Of a DNA stretch of 64,000 nt, positions 12,225 through 24,388 are shown piece by piece. Positions within the stretch are counted from its first letter, which is position 1, and every line of letters begins with the position of its first letter. The stretch is from NCBI GenBank assembly GCA_014898425.1, contig RCSZ01000004.1, positions 310,001-374,000 of the forward strand, given 5' to 3'. Under the pieces are notes generated by a model that saw nothing but the letters and a program-made list of their open reading frames with translations, did no database searches and was not told the DNA's origin. Origin of the DNA: Botryotinia globosa (lineage: Eukaryota; Ascomycota; Leotiomycetes; Helotiales; Sclerotiniaceae). Both the position numbers and the translations under genes were made by a program.

Positions 12225-12919
12225 TCAAAAGACATATCTCAGGATCCATTCTTGCCCTTTGATTTCTACCACAAACTCCACAAAGTTATGCACCCAATGT
12301 TCTTCTCCTTGAACTTGGTGACGTTTCAACCTCTTGAATGCGTTTTTGCTCAGCTTGACTGAAGACTTTTCTCCATCAGTGCCAACAACTCCCGAGTTCT
12401 TTGCTTGAAGTGAACCCATCCTCCTTTCACCTATGGCTATTCGAGATTCTGCTTCGCGAACCATCCTAAGCTTCAGCTTCTTCATTGTACGCGCTCTCAA
12501 CGGCTTTCCATTGAGACCGACAATTGCAGACGCCCGTACGCGACCGTTCGCCTTCTTGTTTATGGAAGCTCCAGGGCCAGTTCCAGCCATTCCTGGAATA
12601 GTGTCGTTCGACCCTTCATCGTTGTTGGAGATGGCGACATGCTGGTTAGAATCCTCCCTTTGCAAAACTTTTTCGGGACCAGCGAGCTCAATTGTATGGT
12701 CATCAGCAGCCAAAGTCTTACTAGGAACTGTTTTGAATTCTTCGCTCGTGGGAGTAACCTTGGGAAATAAGGCAGAATCTACAATGAATTCAGTCCCTTT
12801 CCTGAGTATTCAGTCAAGCATTTCATGCAAGAGTTTTTGTTTGGCTGCATACCTGACTTATCGCACATGCCTTGTTTAGGCTGAGCATCTGTACAGAATT
12901 TTGAGTTTATGCTGGACAT
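12225..12919 (-). CDS. Unknown basic protein (206 aa)
   Basis: Two exons, 12853-12919 and 12225-12778, with a 74-bp intron (donor GTATGC, GGGACTGA branch region, acceptor TTGTAG) that preserves one frame of 207 codons. An earlier CTCAG acceptor would run into a stop, which decides the splice site. The N-terminus is polar, with two Cys in SKFCTDAQPKQGMCDKS. The centre (about 95-150) is Arg/Lys-rich (RARTMKKLKLRMVREAESR) and the end is hydrophobic (WVHNFVEFVVEIKGQEWIL). No domain is recognised. It lies tail-to-head with the family A genes on the same strand but shows no clear sequence likeness to them. Confidence 0.5.
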
Positions 12920-13279
12920 TGATGCATTTTCATTATCACTTTGAATTGGTTTTGTCCTATGTGGTAGACTAGCTCATAAGGTAAGATTGGCTAATATGCC
13001 CGACAAGCTGCGTTGGAAGTCGCAGCAAAACTAGCAGCTCAAAAACAATTTGGCAAAAAAAAAGGTTGGGTCGCAAATGATGCTGTGATGCAATTTATTC
13101 TCTTCTCTATCATCATCGAGAGGGGCCACCTTTAAGGCCAGTCTGGGGTGTAACAACCTAGCGACCCGGGCTTCTCAGATGGATAATGGATTTAAGATCC
13201 ATAGACATAAGGTTCCACTGTTTCAACAGGCCATTCGGTCTTCGCGTTACTGACAGAACCTGCATTATTCAATTTTATA
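12920..13279. other. Intergenic, 5' flank of the 12.2-kb gene
   Basis: No gene seen. The minus-strand frame of the neighbouring gene stays open briefly upstream of its ATG. Confidence 0.4.
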
Positions 13280-13664
13280 TACAGATAAACCTGGCTATAC
13301 GGGCACATGCCATACAGGCATCCCCTTTATACAGGCATTTTTTTCAATCTTCCGAAAATTTATATAATAAAATTGACTTGAATAGGCATTCCAAGTATAT
13401 AATCCTAATTTTCCTAATACTCTTATGAAATTGATGCTAGTAACCCGAACTTTGGCCTATTACATAATAAATCCATAAATTCATATAACAAATTCGCCTA
13501 TCACATAACAAATTCAATGAAATTAGAAAGACTAATAATATAAAACGAAATTAAGTATATAAAACAAGGCTAAATAACAAGGCTGAATTTTTTTACAGGA
13601 TATCTCTTTATACAGGTATTTAGGCCTTCGAATTTTTAGGCCCTTATAGCCAGGTTCATCTGTA
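13280..13664 (+). mobile_element. 385-bp MITE with Tc1/mariner-like ends
   Basis: The left end TACAGATAAACCTGGCTATA is matched in inverted orientation at the right end (reverse complement TACAGATGAACCTGGCTATA). A TACAG start and flanking TA are typical of the Tc1/mariner superfamily. Just inside both ends is a directly repeated block of the form TTTATACAGGYATTT. The interior is AT-rich and non-coding, so the element is non-autonomous. Confidence 0.75.
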
Positions 13665-14321
13665 CTCACAAACTCGCTTGAGTGTGTGACTAAGCGACAG
13701 ATCCATTTTTCTTGATCTCGTACAGTTGGATCCACTTTTTCTCGATCCCGTACTGGCGTACTGCTCCACGATGATGAAATCTCGTATGTCGTCTTCACTT
13801 TCACGAAGGGGAGCAATTTTGAGCGTGGAAGCAAATAGAAAGCCTTCGACTAGTGGATTTATGCAAGCCAGAGCATCTCTAAATATTTTTTTCGAGTAAA
13901 AAGCTCAAACTAAAATCTGGCTGTCTTCTTCCTCGCTCCACTTAGTTAAGCTATATCTCCCATTCCAAGCTTCTAGATGGTTTCAAGCTTTGAAAGTTTA
14001 TATCTCATCTAGTCTACTAATCCATCTTGATCACTCCAGTGTCAAAATTTAAATGTTAGCACCTCTCCAGTAGAAACTTGAGAATCTCTAGACTATGATT
14101 TCTATTTTCAATAACTCGCAGTTGAAGGCGTAGAGTATAAGTATCGTTTACATCCGCTGTGTGCGTGCGCAATTTCCGAAAGTTTTCGCCGAAGAATTAC
14201 ACATCTAATTCTTTTCATAGAGCAGCCTTTCGTGTATTGTACCCCCGGAGCCGTCTTATAAAGCAGCATATTATGACAACTGTGATGAATGTGGCTGTGT
14301 CGTATCACGAAACTGAAAGGA
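13665..14321. other. Intergenic
   Basis: No gene or repeat recognised between the mariner-like element and the next gene. Confidence 0.45.
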
Positions 14322-14897
14322 TTATACTTCTTCCATTTTCTCCTTGCTCTGCTCCTCGATCCATTTTTTGATATTTTTGATCTCTTTTTCGAATCTCGTT
14401 GAACAGTGTACGCCTGGGAGATGGTATCCCTCACTACTATCGATCTCCAATGTCGGCCCCTCAATCAATTTTTCCATAGCTTCCAAAAATTGTTTTTTTT
14501 CCTCCCATGTCAGTGCTATAAAGCTCCGGGCCCCTATTTCAATTTTACCATGAACCTCTGCCTCGGACTCCTTAGATCTTTCTGCTAGATGTAGCCTCAA
14601 TTCAAATGCGTTAAAATCTTCGGATTTTGCAAGTCGATAGTTGGGACCATACTCCTTTGGGAGGAAAGAATGTGCCAGGGCGAAGAAACAGAGATCTAAA
14701 ACTCGCGTCGATCGTTGCTCTGCTGGAGTATGCAGCAGATTCAGGAGGCCTGAAAGTGGGGTATCCGACTTATTAGAATATGAGGCAAAAATGTCGGTAT
14801 TGTATTCAAATTTGAATGTATTGTAAGAGATTTGCAAATCGAAGCTAGAAAAAATCTCTTTGATGTGGGATTGATTGAATTTATAGCTATTTGTCAT
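14322..14897 (-). CDS. Unknown 191-aa protein
   Basis: An uninterrupted frame from ATG (14897) to stop with protein-like composition. The N-terminal half is aromatic and hydrophobic (FSSFDLQISYNTFKFEY, LDLCFFALAHSFLPKEYG). The second half is charged and helical (FNAFELRLHLAERSKESEAE, FIALTWEEKKQFLEAMEKL) and ends in a Lys/Glu-rich helix of about 20 residues. There is no signal peptide or membrane segment. It has the size of a single family A domain, but I cannot align the family's YDP or DGK motifs. It is therefore left as a separate unknown. Confidence 0.55.
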   Translation of the reverse strand: MTNSYKFNQSHIKEIFSSFDLQISYNTFKFEYNTDIFASYSNKSDTPLSGLLNLLHTPAEQRSTRVLDLCFFALAHSFLPKEYGPNYRLAKSEDFNAFELRLHLAERSKESEAEVHGKIEIGARSFIALTWEEKKQFLEAMEKLIEGPTLEIDSSEGYHLPGVHCSTRFEKEIKNIKKWIEEQSKEKMEEV

Positions 14898-16415
14898 CTA
14901 TTATTAGTTTGGAGCTAGAGTTATACTTAGTGTTCGATGCTGACATCAGTATTTGATATCTCCTCAAGTTCACTCAATAAAGCCCTACATTTGTCTCATC
15001 ATCTAGCTTCTTACTATTCAAACATCGTTGAGATCTCTCGAGATTATAATTATCTTTACAATTATATATGAAACATTACATTAATATCATGTTTTCATAA
15101 TTTAGGGATCATTGAATAGTGTATGAATCTTTGATTTAATATCGGATAAGATTGATTCGAATTTGGAGCAGTATCTGAAGGCCTCAAGAAGGCTTATTCA
15201 CTGAGTCTTTCAAGCCCCCTCTGAAGCTTTAAGAGTTAACGCTAATTAGGGTTCTCAAATATTAACACTTAATAGGGTTCTCATATAGGTATACAGATTG
15301 GGTGGAGTACTTATATCATATATAGTTCCTTCTTCGTTACTAAAATTAGCATGTAATTTTGATCAAAAATTCTCTAAGACGGGGCTCTAAAGCTATTTTG
15401 AAAACCAATTTTAATAAAGTGGTTAGTGTATAGATCACATAACTCATCGGGTCAGATTATCCACTAGATTGTAAATCAAAACTCATGTGGGGAAAAAACC
15501 AAAAATAACCCACTTTCCTTTAATCTAATGGTTTTATTGATTCAAAAACACATATATAATCTCAACACAATATTTTACATACCCCATGAAGCATGATGAT
15601 AAAGAATTATGTAATCATCCCTAAGATTATATGACTGGCCCAACCCTATATGACGGGGGTCAGAATTTTTAACACAAGGTAGATACGTATGAATACAAAT
15701 TATATTCCCACCACTGAATCTGCACTTTTAAAGTATCCCTAAATATGTACTAAATGCAGATCAACGTGATAATGACAGGTGATCAGATAGTTTCCCCGAT
15801 TTATGAACAAGCATTCCAGCTCTTCAGACCAAGTAAAAATCAAACCATATTATATGGCAAACGTTGCACTAGTATCAGCGTCGACCTTGACTACATAGCT
15901 CAATTCTAAAGTAGAAACTACTAAGTGATCACTGAGCTGTATACTCATAGGATCCTTCACAATAATGTAAGATGTCGTGTTTCTCATGACGAAGATGTCG
16001 AGGGATTGGTGCGAAGGAACACACGAAGACAGGGTAATACATACAAGTTAAAAAGTGTCGAATCACACTTGGTATCACGAAAAATAGACGATCTGGATAT
16101 TTCACTCTCGAATCAGAAAGTCTTATAAGATTGGTATATAACGAGCTACTAATGAAAGTTCTATTTGAAAAGATAAAGAAGATGCCTCATCCACTTGCTA
16201 TATTCATGGGATATATGAGATTAATCGAAAGAAAAAGCCACCGAACCGCTGAATAGTCCCACGGCTCCAAGTATATACAAAAGAATCGGATAATTTGAAG
16301 GTATGTGAAACAATCTAAAAGAAATATACAAATAGGAGGCAATGGATAACATCTTGCTACATCTTCCTGATGCGTTGAAACTCGAAACTCGTCGCCCTCA
16401 CCATTAGACCGTAAT
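14898..16415. other. Gene-free, AT-leaning intergenic
   Basis: No gene seen. Near 15238-15285 an imperfect direct duplication containing TTAGGGTTCTCA or ATAGGGTTCTCA occurs twice. It is too short to be telomeric. Confidence 0.45.
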
Positions 16416-17895
16416 CTAGTTAGGATTGCACTGTGAATACCAGATACTATATGCGACACAACTTGTGCCAGGGACGCAATTAGTAGCTCCAGTCCAACCC
16501 TGTCCCCCGCATTGGTTCCACTCATTGACAAGTGGACCGCCAGTCGAAGTAGGACTGGCGCTAGTTGTTGTTATGGTCGTGAGAGTAGAACCTGGAGCGG
16601 TCGTAGTAGCGCAGGTGGTAGTGGGAGTGATTGAAGACTTGCTGGTACTAGTGCTAGTAACAGTGCTAGTTGTGACTGGCACCGTTACAGCTGGCTTTCC
16701 AAGATCCATATTGATCGCATCGAGGAATCCGGCATTTGCGTAGAGTTGACTCATGTCCCACATCATGACGCCGCCAAAACTGGAGAAACTCTTTGAGTAT
16801 GCGATGACACTCGCGAGAGCGGCTCCGGAAGTGTACCCAGCTCCAGCCCCAGTGTTTGATGGTATGCCTAGCATGACTTTAACGTTAGGGTTTCGTGATA
16901 CTGTCTTGGCCCAGTTGTCCCAAGTATCAAAATTGAAGTTATTCTGTGTTGACACACCAGGGACGAATGATTGTACTCCGCAGTAATTGTTGTAGAATTG
17001 CACCCAGACGATATCGAATGATACAGTTCCATCAAGCATTGGTCCATCTGCGGCATCAGGGTAGGGACACTGTGGAGCAGCGGATAGAAGCCATGTTTTG
17101 TTTTTATCTGTATCCATCAACGAGCGTAGCTGATTTCCAAATGCAGGCATATTGGATACCGTGCTTTCAAAGTCAAAATCAAATCCATCGATTACAGCGG
17201 TTCCGAAAGGACGAATGTCACCTGAGATATCAGGTCCAAACCATGACCAAAGATTATTCGCAGCTGTTGTGGCAGCTTGTGTGGTTATGAAACCACCCTC
17301 GGTGTAAGTGGCCCCGCCAACGGAAAGCAAAATTGTCTTGCCATATGTTTCTTGGCATGTGGTAATGTCGGCTCTAGATTGGATGTTTAGAGATGGCGCT
17401 AATAAGGAGTTGACAGTTTCTACTTACTCGAGCTCTGAACAGTAAAACAACGTAGATCCTGAAATCACCGTACATGGATCTCCTTGGTTGGCAAAATTGA
17501 GGACTGGCGTATTGATAGAACTCAAGAATGCGAGGGGAATGATCTACGCGATTGGTTAGAAAATTAGATGGGAACTGGTTTGAGAGTATGTCCGTACGTT
17601 GATTTCCGTATCTTTAACTTGTTAGCTTAGTTAATATATATCTTTCGGCTGAGGGAACTTACTTTGACAATAATATGAGAGCCGTTGCTGGACATAAGCT
17701 CCAGAGCCCTGTCCATACGAGTTTTGTCCTTTTCTGAGTTAATACAAAATTGGCAGATGATGCTAGCGACGTTCAGGCAAGCTCACCCCAATAAACAGCA
17801 ACATTACTCTGCGATGTCGGATCGAAGCCCGCAATCACAGAAGGAATACTGGCAATAATGCCAGCAAGAGGAGCAAGTGTAGAGAGCGACGGCAT
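16416..17895 (-). CDS. Secreted class III-type GH18 chitinase with C-terminal CBM1 (420 aa)
   Basis: Five exons (17787-17895, 17663-17728, 17598-17611, 17428-17543, 16416-17373) give 421 codons in one frame. One exon is only 14 nt. The order is: a hydrophobic signal peptide (about residues 1-22); a GH18 barrel opening with [15 protein letters not shown] and SYYCQ; the catalytic DxxDxDxE motif as DGFDFDFE (164-171, Glu171 the proton donor); [12 protein letters not shown]; and MMWDMSQ near the end of the barrel. A Thr/Ser-rich linker (about 325-383) and a fungal cellulose/chitin-binding CBM1 with paired cysteines (about 385-420) follow. It should hydrolyse beta-1,4-GlcNAc bonds in chitin outside the cell, in wall remodelling or nutrition. 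All key residues are present. Confidence 0.93.
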
Positions 17896-20800
17896 AATTG
17901 GAGAAATAGTTCGATTTCGATTGTGACTGTGAGTCTAGAATGAACTGAGTGGATCTTGAGAGTTTCGAAAATTCCGGCTATCGAAAGAATTAAGTTTGAG
18001 TGAAATCTTGTTGTTTATTTGAACGAATCTTTGGATGGTAGACTCGAGCATCTTATACTTACTTACATTTGCTATTTTCACGGCCAACACTCAGGCGATT
18101 ACATAGCAGTGTATTCGTGGCTCGTCTCATGGTGACCACACGTTACTCAGATAATTGAGTTTAACAAATAGCAACATGTCAATCAGGTTGCAATCAAAAA
18201 ACCACTTTACATTGAGTTCATGGAGGTAAGAGGTCAAACGACGATATTGACAATTTCCCCAAAAACTGGGATTCCCACATTCCAACCATTAACGCCCACG
18301 TCCATTTCTCACGGAGGTAAGGGGTTGTTGAAATGACTTCTCGATAAGGAATTCAATATCCGCAAGGTCCTGCTTAGTATCTACTTTTGACTGAAAATGT
18401 GATATAACTCTCTCCTCGGGAACAAGAAAAAGTTCCAAGAATCATCACGGGCGCGGAATTTGAGGAAATTAAGGAGTCGAATATTGATGAATGGTGGTCA
18501 AGTTGCATGTGAGAGGCATCTGGAATTACCTTTCCCCGGCACATGCAAAACATTGAATATCAAAATATGGAAGGTGCCCTTCTTCTGGGTGATAAAATGC
18601 CCGGTCGATCGTCAGGGGTACAAGATTGCCGATAAACCACTTGGTGGGATGAAGGAAAAGTGGATTTACCCCAGCGGCTAGGAGGCAACGACTTCAGCTT
18701 GAAGGGCTTCAATGAAACGAATGATAAAAAAGCTTATTGTAACGTTACTCGGTGACCTGATCAGGCATACTGTGAACAATCGAGTCGGCCCTGGACAAGA
18801 TTTCAGAATATATGTCAAATGTTTCAATCCGTCCATTTCGGTCAGAAGACTTCTGCCGAAGGAATGAATGATCAGTTTTACCGACAGGCCTTTGTGATAA
18901 GCAGATAAGGAAATGTGTACACAGAAAACTTTGACGGCGTCCTAGCAATGCTTCATCATGTCCGTGTTCCACGAGATTATATCTCTCCATCGTGATAAAT
19001 CTTAATAGTCAGGCGCGTCTAGTAACCTTCCGTCGCAACCCCAGTGGGTGAGAAATGAGGTACCAATGAACTTGAGAACTTCGGCATTAATTCGGGCGCT
19101 AATCATAATTGAAATATTGGCATCCCCCTATTTCATCCAGCCAACAATACGTACCTAAGTCTTTGGGGTTTGGGGTGGAAGCGAAATCTAACCACAAAGT
19201 CCGAGAGCTGGAGAGTGCTTTTGGTAAGGATAATCTTTGGCGTGGTCGGTATTTGAAAGATCATGTCGCAAATGCCGGCGTCAGATGAGCTTGTACCCCG
19301 TAATGTTTAAGATCGACGCGTCACTCCTTCACGTGAGATGAGAAGGTGCACTTACGCACAAATACTGCTGATGCACCAGCGTCCGTGAAATCAAAAGCCG
19401 AGTATTTGACTGCTCGATGCTGTCGGTGCTTATAACGAAATCTGACCCCCGTGAAAGCTTTCGCAGATGATGAAAAATCGTGTGCCTCAATTGTATGGCC
19501 TCAAAGTCTAGAACAGGTAACTGGCGGCCTGAATCTTAGGCAAGGCGGTAATTCAACAAGCTTGGAATCTTGGAATCTTGGATCAATGGTGGATGTAGGT
19601 AAATATTCTAATTTTGCTGGGAACACCAAACTTTAGAGTTTGAAGGCAAGGAAGGTATGTATGCTCGCTCCAGTAATATGTATGTCAGTGTTGGTGTGTG
19701 ATGATGATCCCGTGATTGATGATTAAGCAAGCTTACCTCATCGCCAAACTCAAATTTCACGTCCGTCAACGGCACTTGAGACATATTTTATTTGACAACG
19801 TTCAGAAGCTAATAAGGTTACGACACCTATTAATCTTACGTACGATGGGCTTATTCCTAATTTGCTTGGATACTTCGTCCTCAAAATCCTGCACCCATGT
19901 CATGTTATGATCATCGCGCCTACCACCCCAAATAACTAGGTAGCTCTCTCAGCGTTCCATGTATGGTGAATAAGAGAAGGGTGACACAATAACACGCACG
20001 ATCCTTGGCTAACATCCCGATTATTCTCAATGAACACTATTCATATAACTGCGAACTCTCTCTTGCTTCTAGTGATAGTTTGAGCTTCGGATGCACAGGA
20101 ATCATATTGCAAGCATGATACAACCTGTTGACTGGCAAAGGTTCTTACCGACTTCGGTTCGAATCTTCACTGGATGATGTCAACTTACTAATCTCAAGGC
20201 TGGCATGCCGCATTTCTAGAATGATTCAAATGTATCAACACACCAAGAACATCTTCACCGGCTGGTGGAGCCATCGCGGCCAATTGTAGGTGAAGACTTT
20301 TTCTTTGCCTTGACCTGACGCAAGGTTGCTCTTCGTTGTGGGAACGAGAATGGTTGACGATTTCGATTGAACCTTGCATGTAATGATTAAATAATGCGAG
20401 AATCAAGAAATGAGGCACAGTATGGAGTGAATTTTTCAATTGCGGGTACCTTCGGCAAGGCTACTATTTGCAGTGAATTTTCCTCTCATCTTCTTACGAC
20501 GGGAGCTCTAGATTACACAGATGACGCCGAGAGGGTTACACGTAGTCGCTGAACCTTCTGACAGCACGATGGAGAAGTATACTTGAAATTACGAAACAAG
20601 TTCCAACAAGCACCATCCACTATTGGGTTTATGGGCTGACATGACACTGCACAAACTGATTTGACGATATCTTTTGCAGAATTAGTTATAATACCTAGAG
20701 AAATATTTCAACAATTAATTGAGAATCGAAGGGTGAAAAGGACGAGTTTTAGTGTCAAGCGATCAAATAATCAATTTATGACAAATTTTCAAGGTAGAGA

Positions 20801-21075
20801 AGTGCAAGTGGTACTATAGAAATCTTGATACCAATAGCAGTGATAGATACAGAATAACCGCCCCTTCTCGCTACTTGTTTATCATACCAGCAGTATACTG
20901 CATATTGTAGCCGTTGGGAAATAACGACTACCAACAGATCAAAGTCTAACAACAGTAAAAATCTTGTGAAACAGTCCCTACACCAGAGATATCGGCGAAT
21001 CGAGCCAGAAGTCCACAAAGAAACTGGGCTCTTCAGCTGCCAATTATCCTGAATCAACACCGAACAAACCACAGG
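17896..21075. other. 3.2-kb gene-free region
   Basis: This contains the promoter side of the chitinase gene. Several frames of 60-80 codons occur on both strands, none with introns, motifs or good starts. I see no recognisable gene or repeat. Confidence 0.45.
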
Positions 21076-21282
21076 TCATTCTTCAAATTTTCTCTTCCTG
21101 TCCAAATGCTTGAAGTGTGAGAACTTGCTTGCCATGCCGGCCAATTTATTCTCTGGATCTTTCTTGGATGGAACAGTGATTACTTGGCCCTCGACAGCTT
21201 CTGACTCAATTGGGTCGTCGAAGGCGATGAATTCGCTGCCCTCCTGAGCCACTTTCTTGACAAATACATCTTTGGAGGCCAT
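21076..21282 (-). CDS. Possible last exon of the family A gene at 21291-22399
   Basis: A basic, protein-like frame (begins MASKDVFVKKVAQEG, ends in a Lys/Arg/Glu tail) starts just below the stop of the preceding reading frame and is shifted relative to it. A weak intron from a GTCGTG or GTGGAA donor near 21370 to the AACAG acceptor before 21282 would join the two in phase zero. Without transcript data it could instead mark a frameshift or a tiny separate gene. Confidence 0.35.
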   Translation of the reverse strand: MASKDVFVKKVAQEGSEFIAFDDPIESEAVEGQVITVPSKKDPENKLAGMASKFSHFKHLDRKRKFEE

Positions 21283-21290
21283 CTGTTCGC

Positions 21291-22399
21291 TCAATGTTCC
21301 GGATATATTAACAAGGGCATGGCCTTAGATTGAGATCTTAAAATAATGTCTTCCACGACTTTCTCTTCAATGGATTCCTCCGACATCCCTAGAAATCTTG
21401 CCATGGCAATCATTTCTTCCCTCTCCGAAAAACTCATGTTTTCATCAACACCTTTTAACTGCTTCAAACTTAATCCCAAGCTCCTAAGCGTTTTGAAAGC
21501 TTTGTACGCAGTAAAGTATTCGACGTCATCATAGCCACTCTGCTTCTTAGCAAAGTCTGATTCCATGAAGAACATGAAATTGAATCCAACACCACGATAT
21601 GATAGTTTCGGAGTCGCGGTTGTATAGGGATCATACACCAGAGTTTCTGCTCCCTCCTTCATGCTGTGATAGTTCTCGTTAAGGAACTTCAAGATCACCG
21701 GAAAATTACCACAGAATAATTTCCATGGGAATTTTAGCCATCGGCCTTTCATCTCAACTTGATCTTCAATTTGTACTTTGGGGGTTTCGGTGCACGCGAA
21801 CAAGAAGATTCTCAGGTGAGGATCGAGGTACGCTCCGTTGAGTCTATTAACGAAAAATTTAGTGATTGTTAAAGTGCTCAATTGATGTGATGTTATATAA
21901 TCAACTTACCCTCTTCCATTCTCATGATAGAAATATCGGACAGGTGACTCTGTAGGCTCGGGAATCTTGTCAACATTGACCGGAGTTAATGCTGGATTCG
22001 TTTCAACGTCGACCAAAGCCAATGCCGGATCTAGATTCTTGTCGGAATCGACCAAAGCCAATCCTTGATTCTTGTCAATATCAACCAAAGTGAAGCCTGG
22101 GATCTTGTCAGTATCGACTAAGGTTAATCCTGGAATCTTTTGCGCCGCCAAAAGCTTCTTGACGCCCCCATCACTACTCTTTGCGGACTCCAAGGCCTTC
22201 GTGACTGCAAAAGACTTAAGGTCGTCATGGAATGTTGCAATTGCTCTTTGCATGAGCGCTGTGCCACGTTGAATTTTACCCACGAGTAACTCGGGATATT
22301 CTTGACCCTGATGAGGTATAAAAGTTGATGTAGTTCCGAGCACTGTTGACCGAGCTCTACGAGAGAGTCGTGTGCGCCTTGCACGGATTTTGGTGCCAT
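21291..22399 (-). CDS. Family A protein, single domain plus tandem peptide repeats (329 aa)
   Basis: Exons 22361-22399, 21910-22307 and 21291-21843. The first intron is 53 bp (GTAGAG to CATCAG) and the second 66 bp (GTAAGT to TTAATAG); the result is 330 codons in one frame. After a short helical N-terminus comes a run of five or six degenerate ~12-residue repeats of the form DKIPGLTLVD (about residues 75-135). A single family A domain follows: LRIFLFACTET, NFPVILKFLNE, LVYDP, a Tyr-rich middle and MSFSEREEMIAMARFLG. It aligns in order with the genes at 1-1363, 7354-8954 and 9608-11243. Unlike two of those, no second domain copy is seen. Function is unknown; a BTB/POZ-like fold is possible. 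Confidence 0.65.
21960..22140 (-). repeat. In-frame minisatellite of about 36 bp units
   Basis: Five to six imperfect units encode variants of DKIPGLTLVD/TD. The unit length is a multiple of three, so copy-number change keeps the frame open. It lies inside exon two of the 21291-22399 gene. Confidence 0.75.
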
Positions 22400-24388
22400 T
22401 TTTTGTTGCGAGGCAAGAGGCGTGGTGTGAGTTCTGTCTGAAGGGCCGTGATGCATAAGACAGATTCTAGCATTCTTGGTAAAACTAAAATCGCGAGTCG
22501 CAGCAATGGTTGAGTGACTATCACAGAGTTTTCACGCCAAAAAGGGTGGAACTTTGATGTGAATATTCCTCTCAACACTTTTTCTTGGAAACAAGCAGCT
22601 TCTCTTCTTTCTAATATTTTTATTTTTACCATCGTGTTCATGAATCTTTCCATATTTCACTAAATAGAAGCCGTTGCAGATACCATACTTTTTGCTCTAG
22701 CAAATTTCGCCAGAAAAAAAAGTACTGATTATAATACTCGTGACATCTAGGGGCTCACATATTTCAGAGTTACCAACGGTACAATATCACATGATATGGA
22801 ATCTCTAAAAGATATCAAATGTGATGGATGGGCACCTTTAATTCGGGATTGGGGCACTTCTCGGCCTTCGTAAGCTCGTCAGTTGTCCGTACTACTCGGT
22901 GCGGTGGAGAGTGGTGATTCGTCGCTTTGCTCGCCTAAGTGCTTGAGGAAGAATTAGACGCATTACTCTTCCGGAAACCGTTTCAATATGCGGAGATATA
23001 CTCTTACTGCTACACAAAAGTTGCAGTTCCGTGGTTAACTTCTGCGAATAGATTGGGTCTCTGGTATATTGTGCCCAGATAATTCCACAAATAGCTTTTT
23101 TTCAATAACTGGTCATTGTGACCCAAGGATCTATAAGAAAGACTCAATATCATATCGGTGTCCCCAATATGGCGAGAAAAAGGCGCAATTATGAGTGGAG
23201 AATGGATCAATAGATATCGTGCCACCGCCAAAACAGGGCGGTGAGATGTTGCAGTAGAGAAGCGCAAGCTACACGCAACAAAACTCGTGGAACCTATCAT
23301 ATTGCTAACTTGCTCTTACGGTTGCAACATGGCCTAAAGACGGCTTATTACATACCCAGCATCCCTTATCCGTTGTTGGTGTCAGGTCGCGGTATCATTC
23401 GTGATTATGATTCTTCGTCGTCGTCTACTCCACGTCTTAAAAGTGGGCCACACCCTGCTTTCAGGCTCAGGGATCAGCACGAAAATCATTGAGATAGCGT
23501 TCTTTAATTATTAATAAGAAACTTCTTATGGAGACTTTGACTTCATGAATCATAAAGACAGATCTCCATGCTGGAAATAGATCGTGGACAGAGCAAAATA
23601 GAATGGGACGATATCTCGCTTGTCATTGATACCTGAGGCATCAACATGCGAAGCGACGCGCTCGACAAGATTAGAACGTATCTAGGTGCACTGAGCGAAG
23701 AGAACTAGAATGACTCTTCATGGTCGAAGTCTTTTTAATTCTAGAATGTATAGAGAACTCCCCTCAATCATTATAATAAAGGCTCTGGTAGTATTATCCC
23801 ACGTCTACGAAGTCTCTAATTGTCGAGACTGATTTGCGATCGCAGAATGTTCAATAATGAAAATCCCCAAATTCTCAAATCAATCAAAACATTCACATCA
23901 TTTGAGATGCTAGGTTTGATTTTCAGTTCGGTATTGGGGACTCAGGGATACTTTATTTGTATGTTTCACTTGCATCAATTCCCAAATTCGCGGCTCGGAA
24001 CCCACAAACATGTTCAGTTTTGAGTCGCAGTTTTGAGTCGCAGTTATATTCACAGGATGCGGATCGCGATGATCAAATTGACCCTGATATATCACCGGTA
24101 AGATTCTATCCTCACACACTGTCTCCGTAAAGGGGCAGTTCAAGCAGCCAGGAATCGATCATCGTCACCTTTGAGGATTATTTTAAGATTAATCGCATGG
24201 AAGGGTATATATCAGTGTCAATGCATTGGAAATTGTATTGCTCTAGTTGTATGTGAAGATAATAGCCATATAATAGTGTGTTTCTATTTATCGCTGAGTT
24301 CAAACGTATCGAGGTGCTTGAAACTCTCAATTTCGATATTAAAATTGTCCCTGTATCCTCCTAATTTTCTCTCGCCATTTCAATTCCA
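22400..24388. other. Gene-free intergenic region
   Basis: Only short frames with no coding support. Nothing is recognised in this 2-kb stretch. Confidence 0.45.

Noticed and set aside
14322..14897. Assignment of the 191-aa protein to family A
   Set aside because: Size and location fit, but the YDP and DGK landmarks and the terminal helix could not be aligned.
15238..15290. Telomere-like TTAGGG
   Set aside because: Only one TTAGGG and one ATAGGG within a short direct duplication; no tandem array.
16426..17290. Forward frames over the chitinase
   Set aside because: Antisense shadows; the minus-strand gene has catalytic motifs and a consistent five-exon structure.
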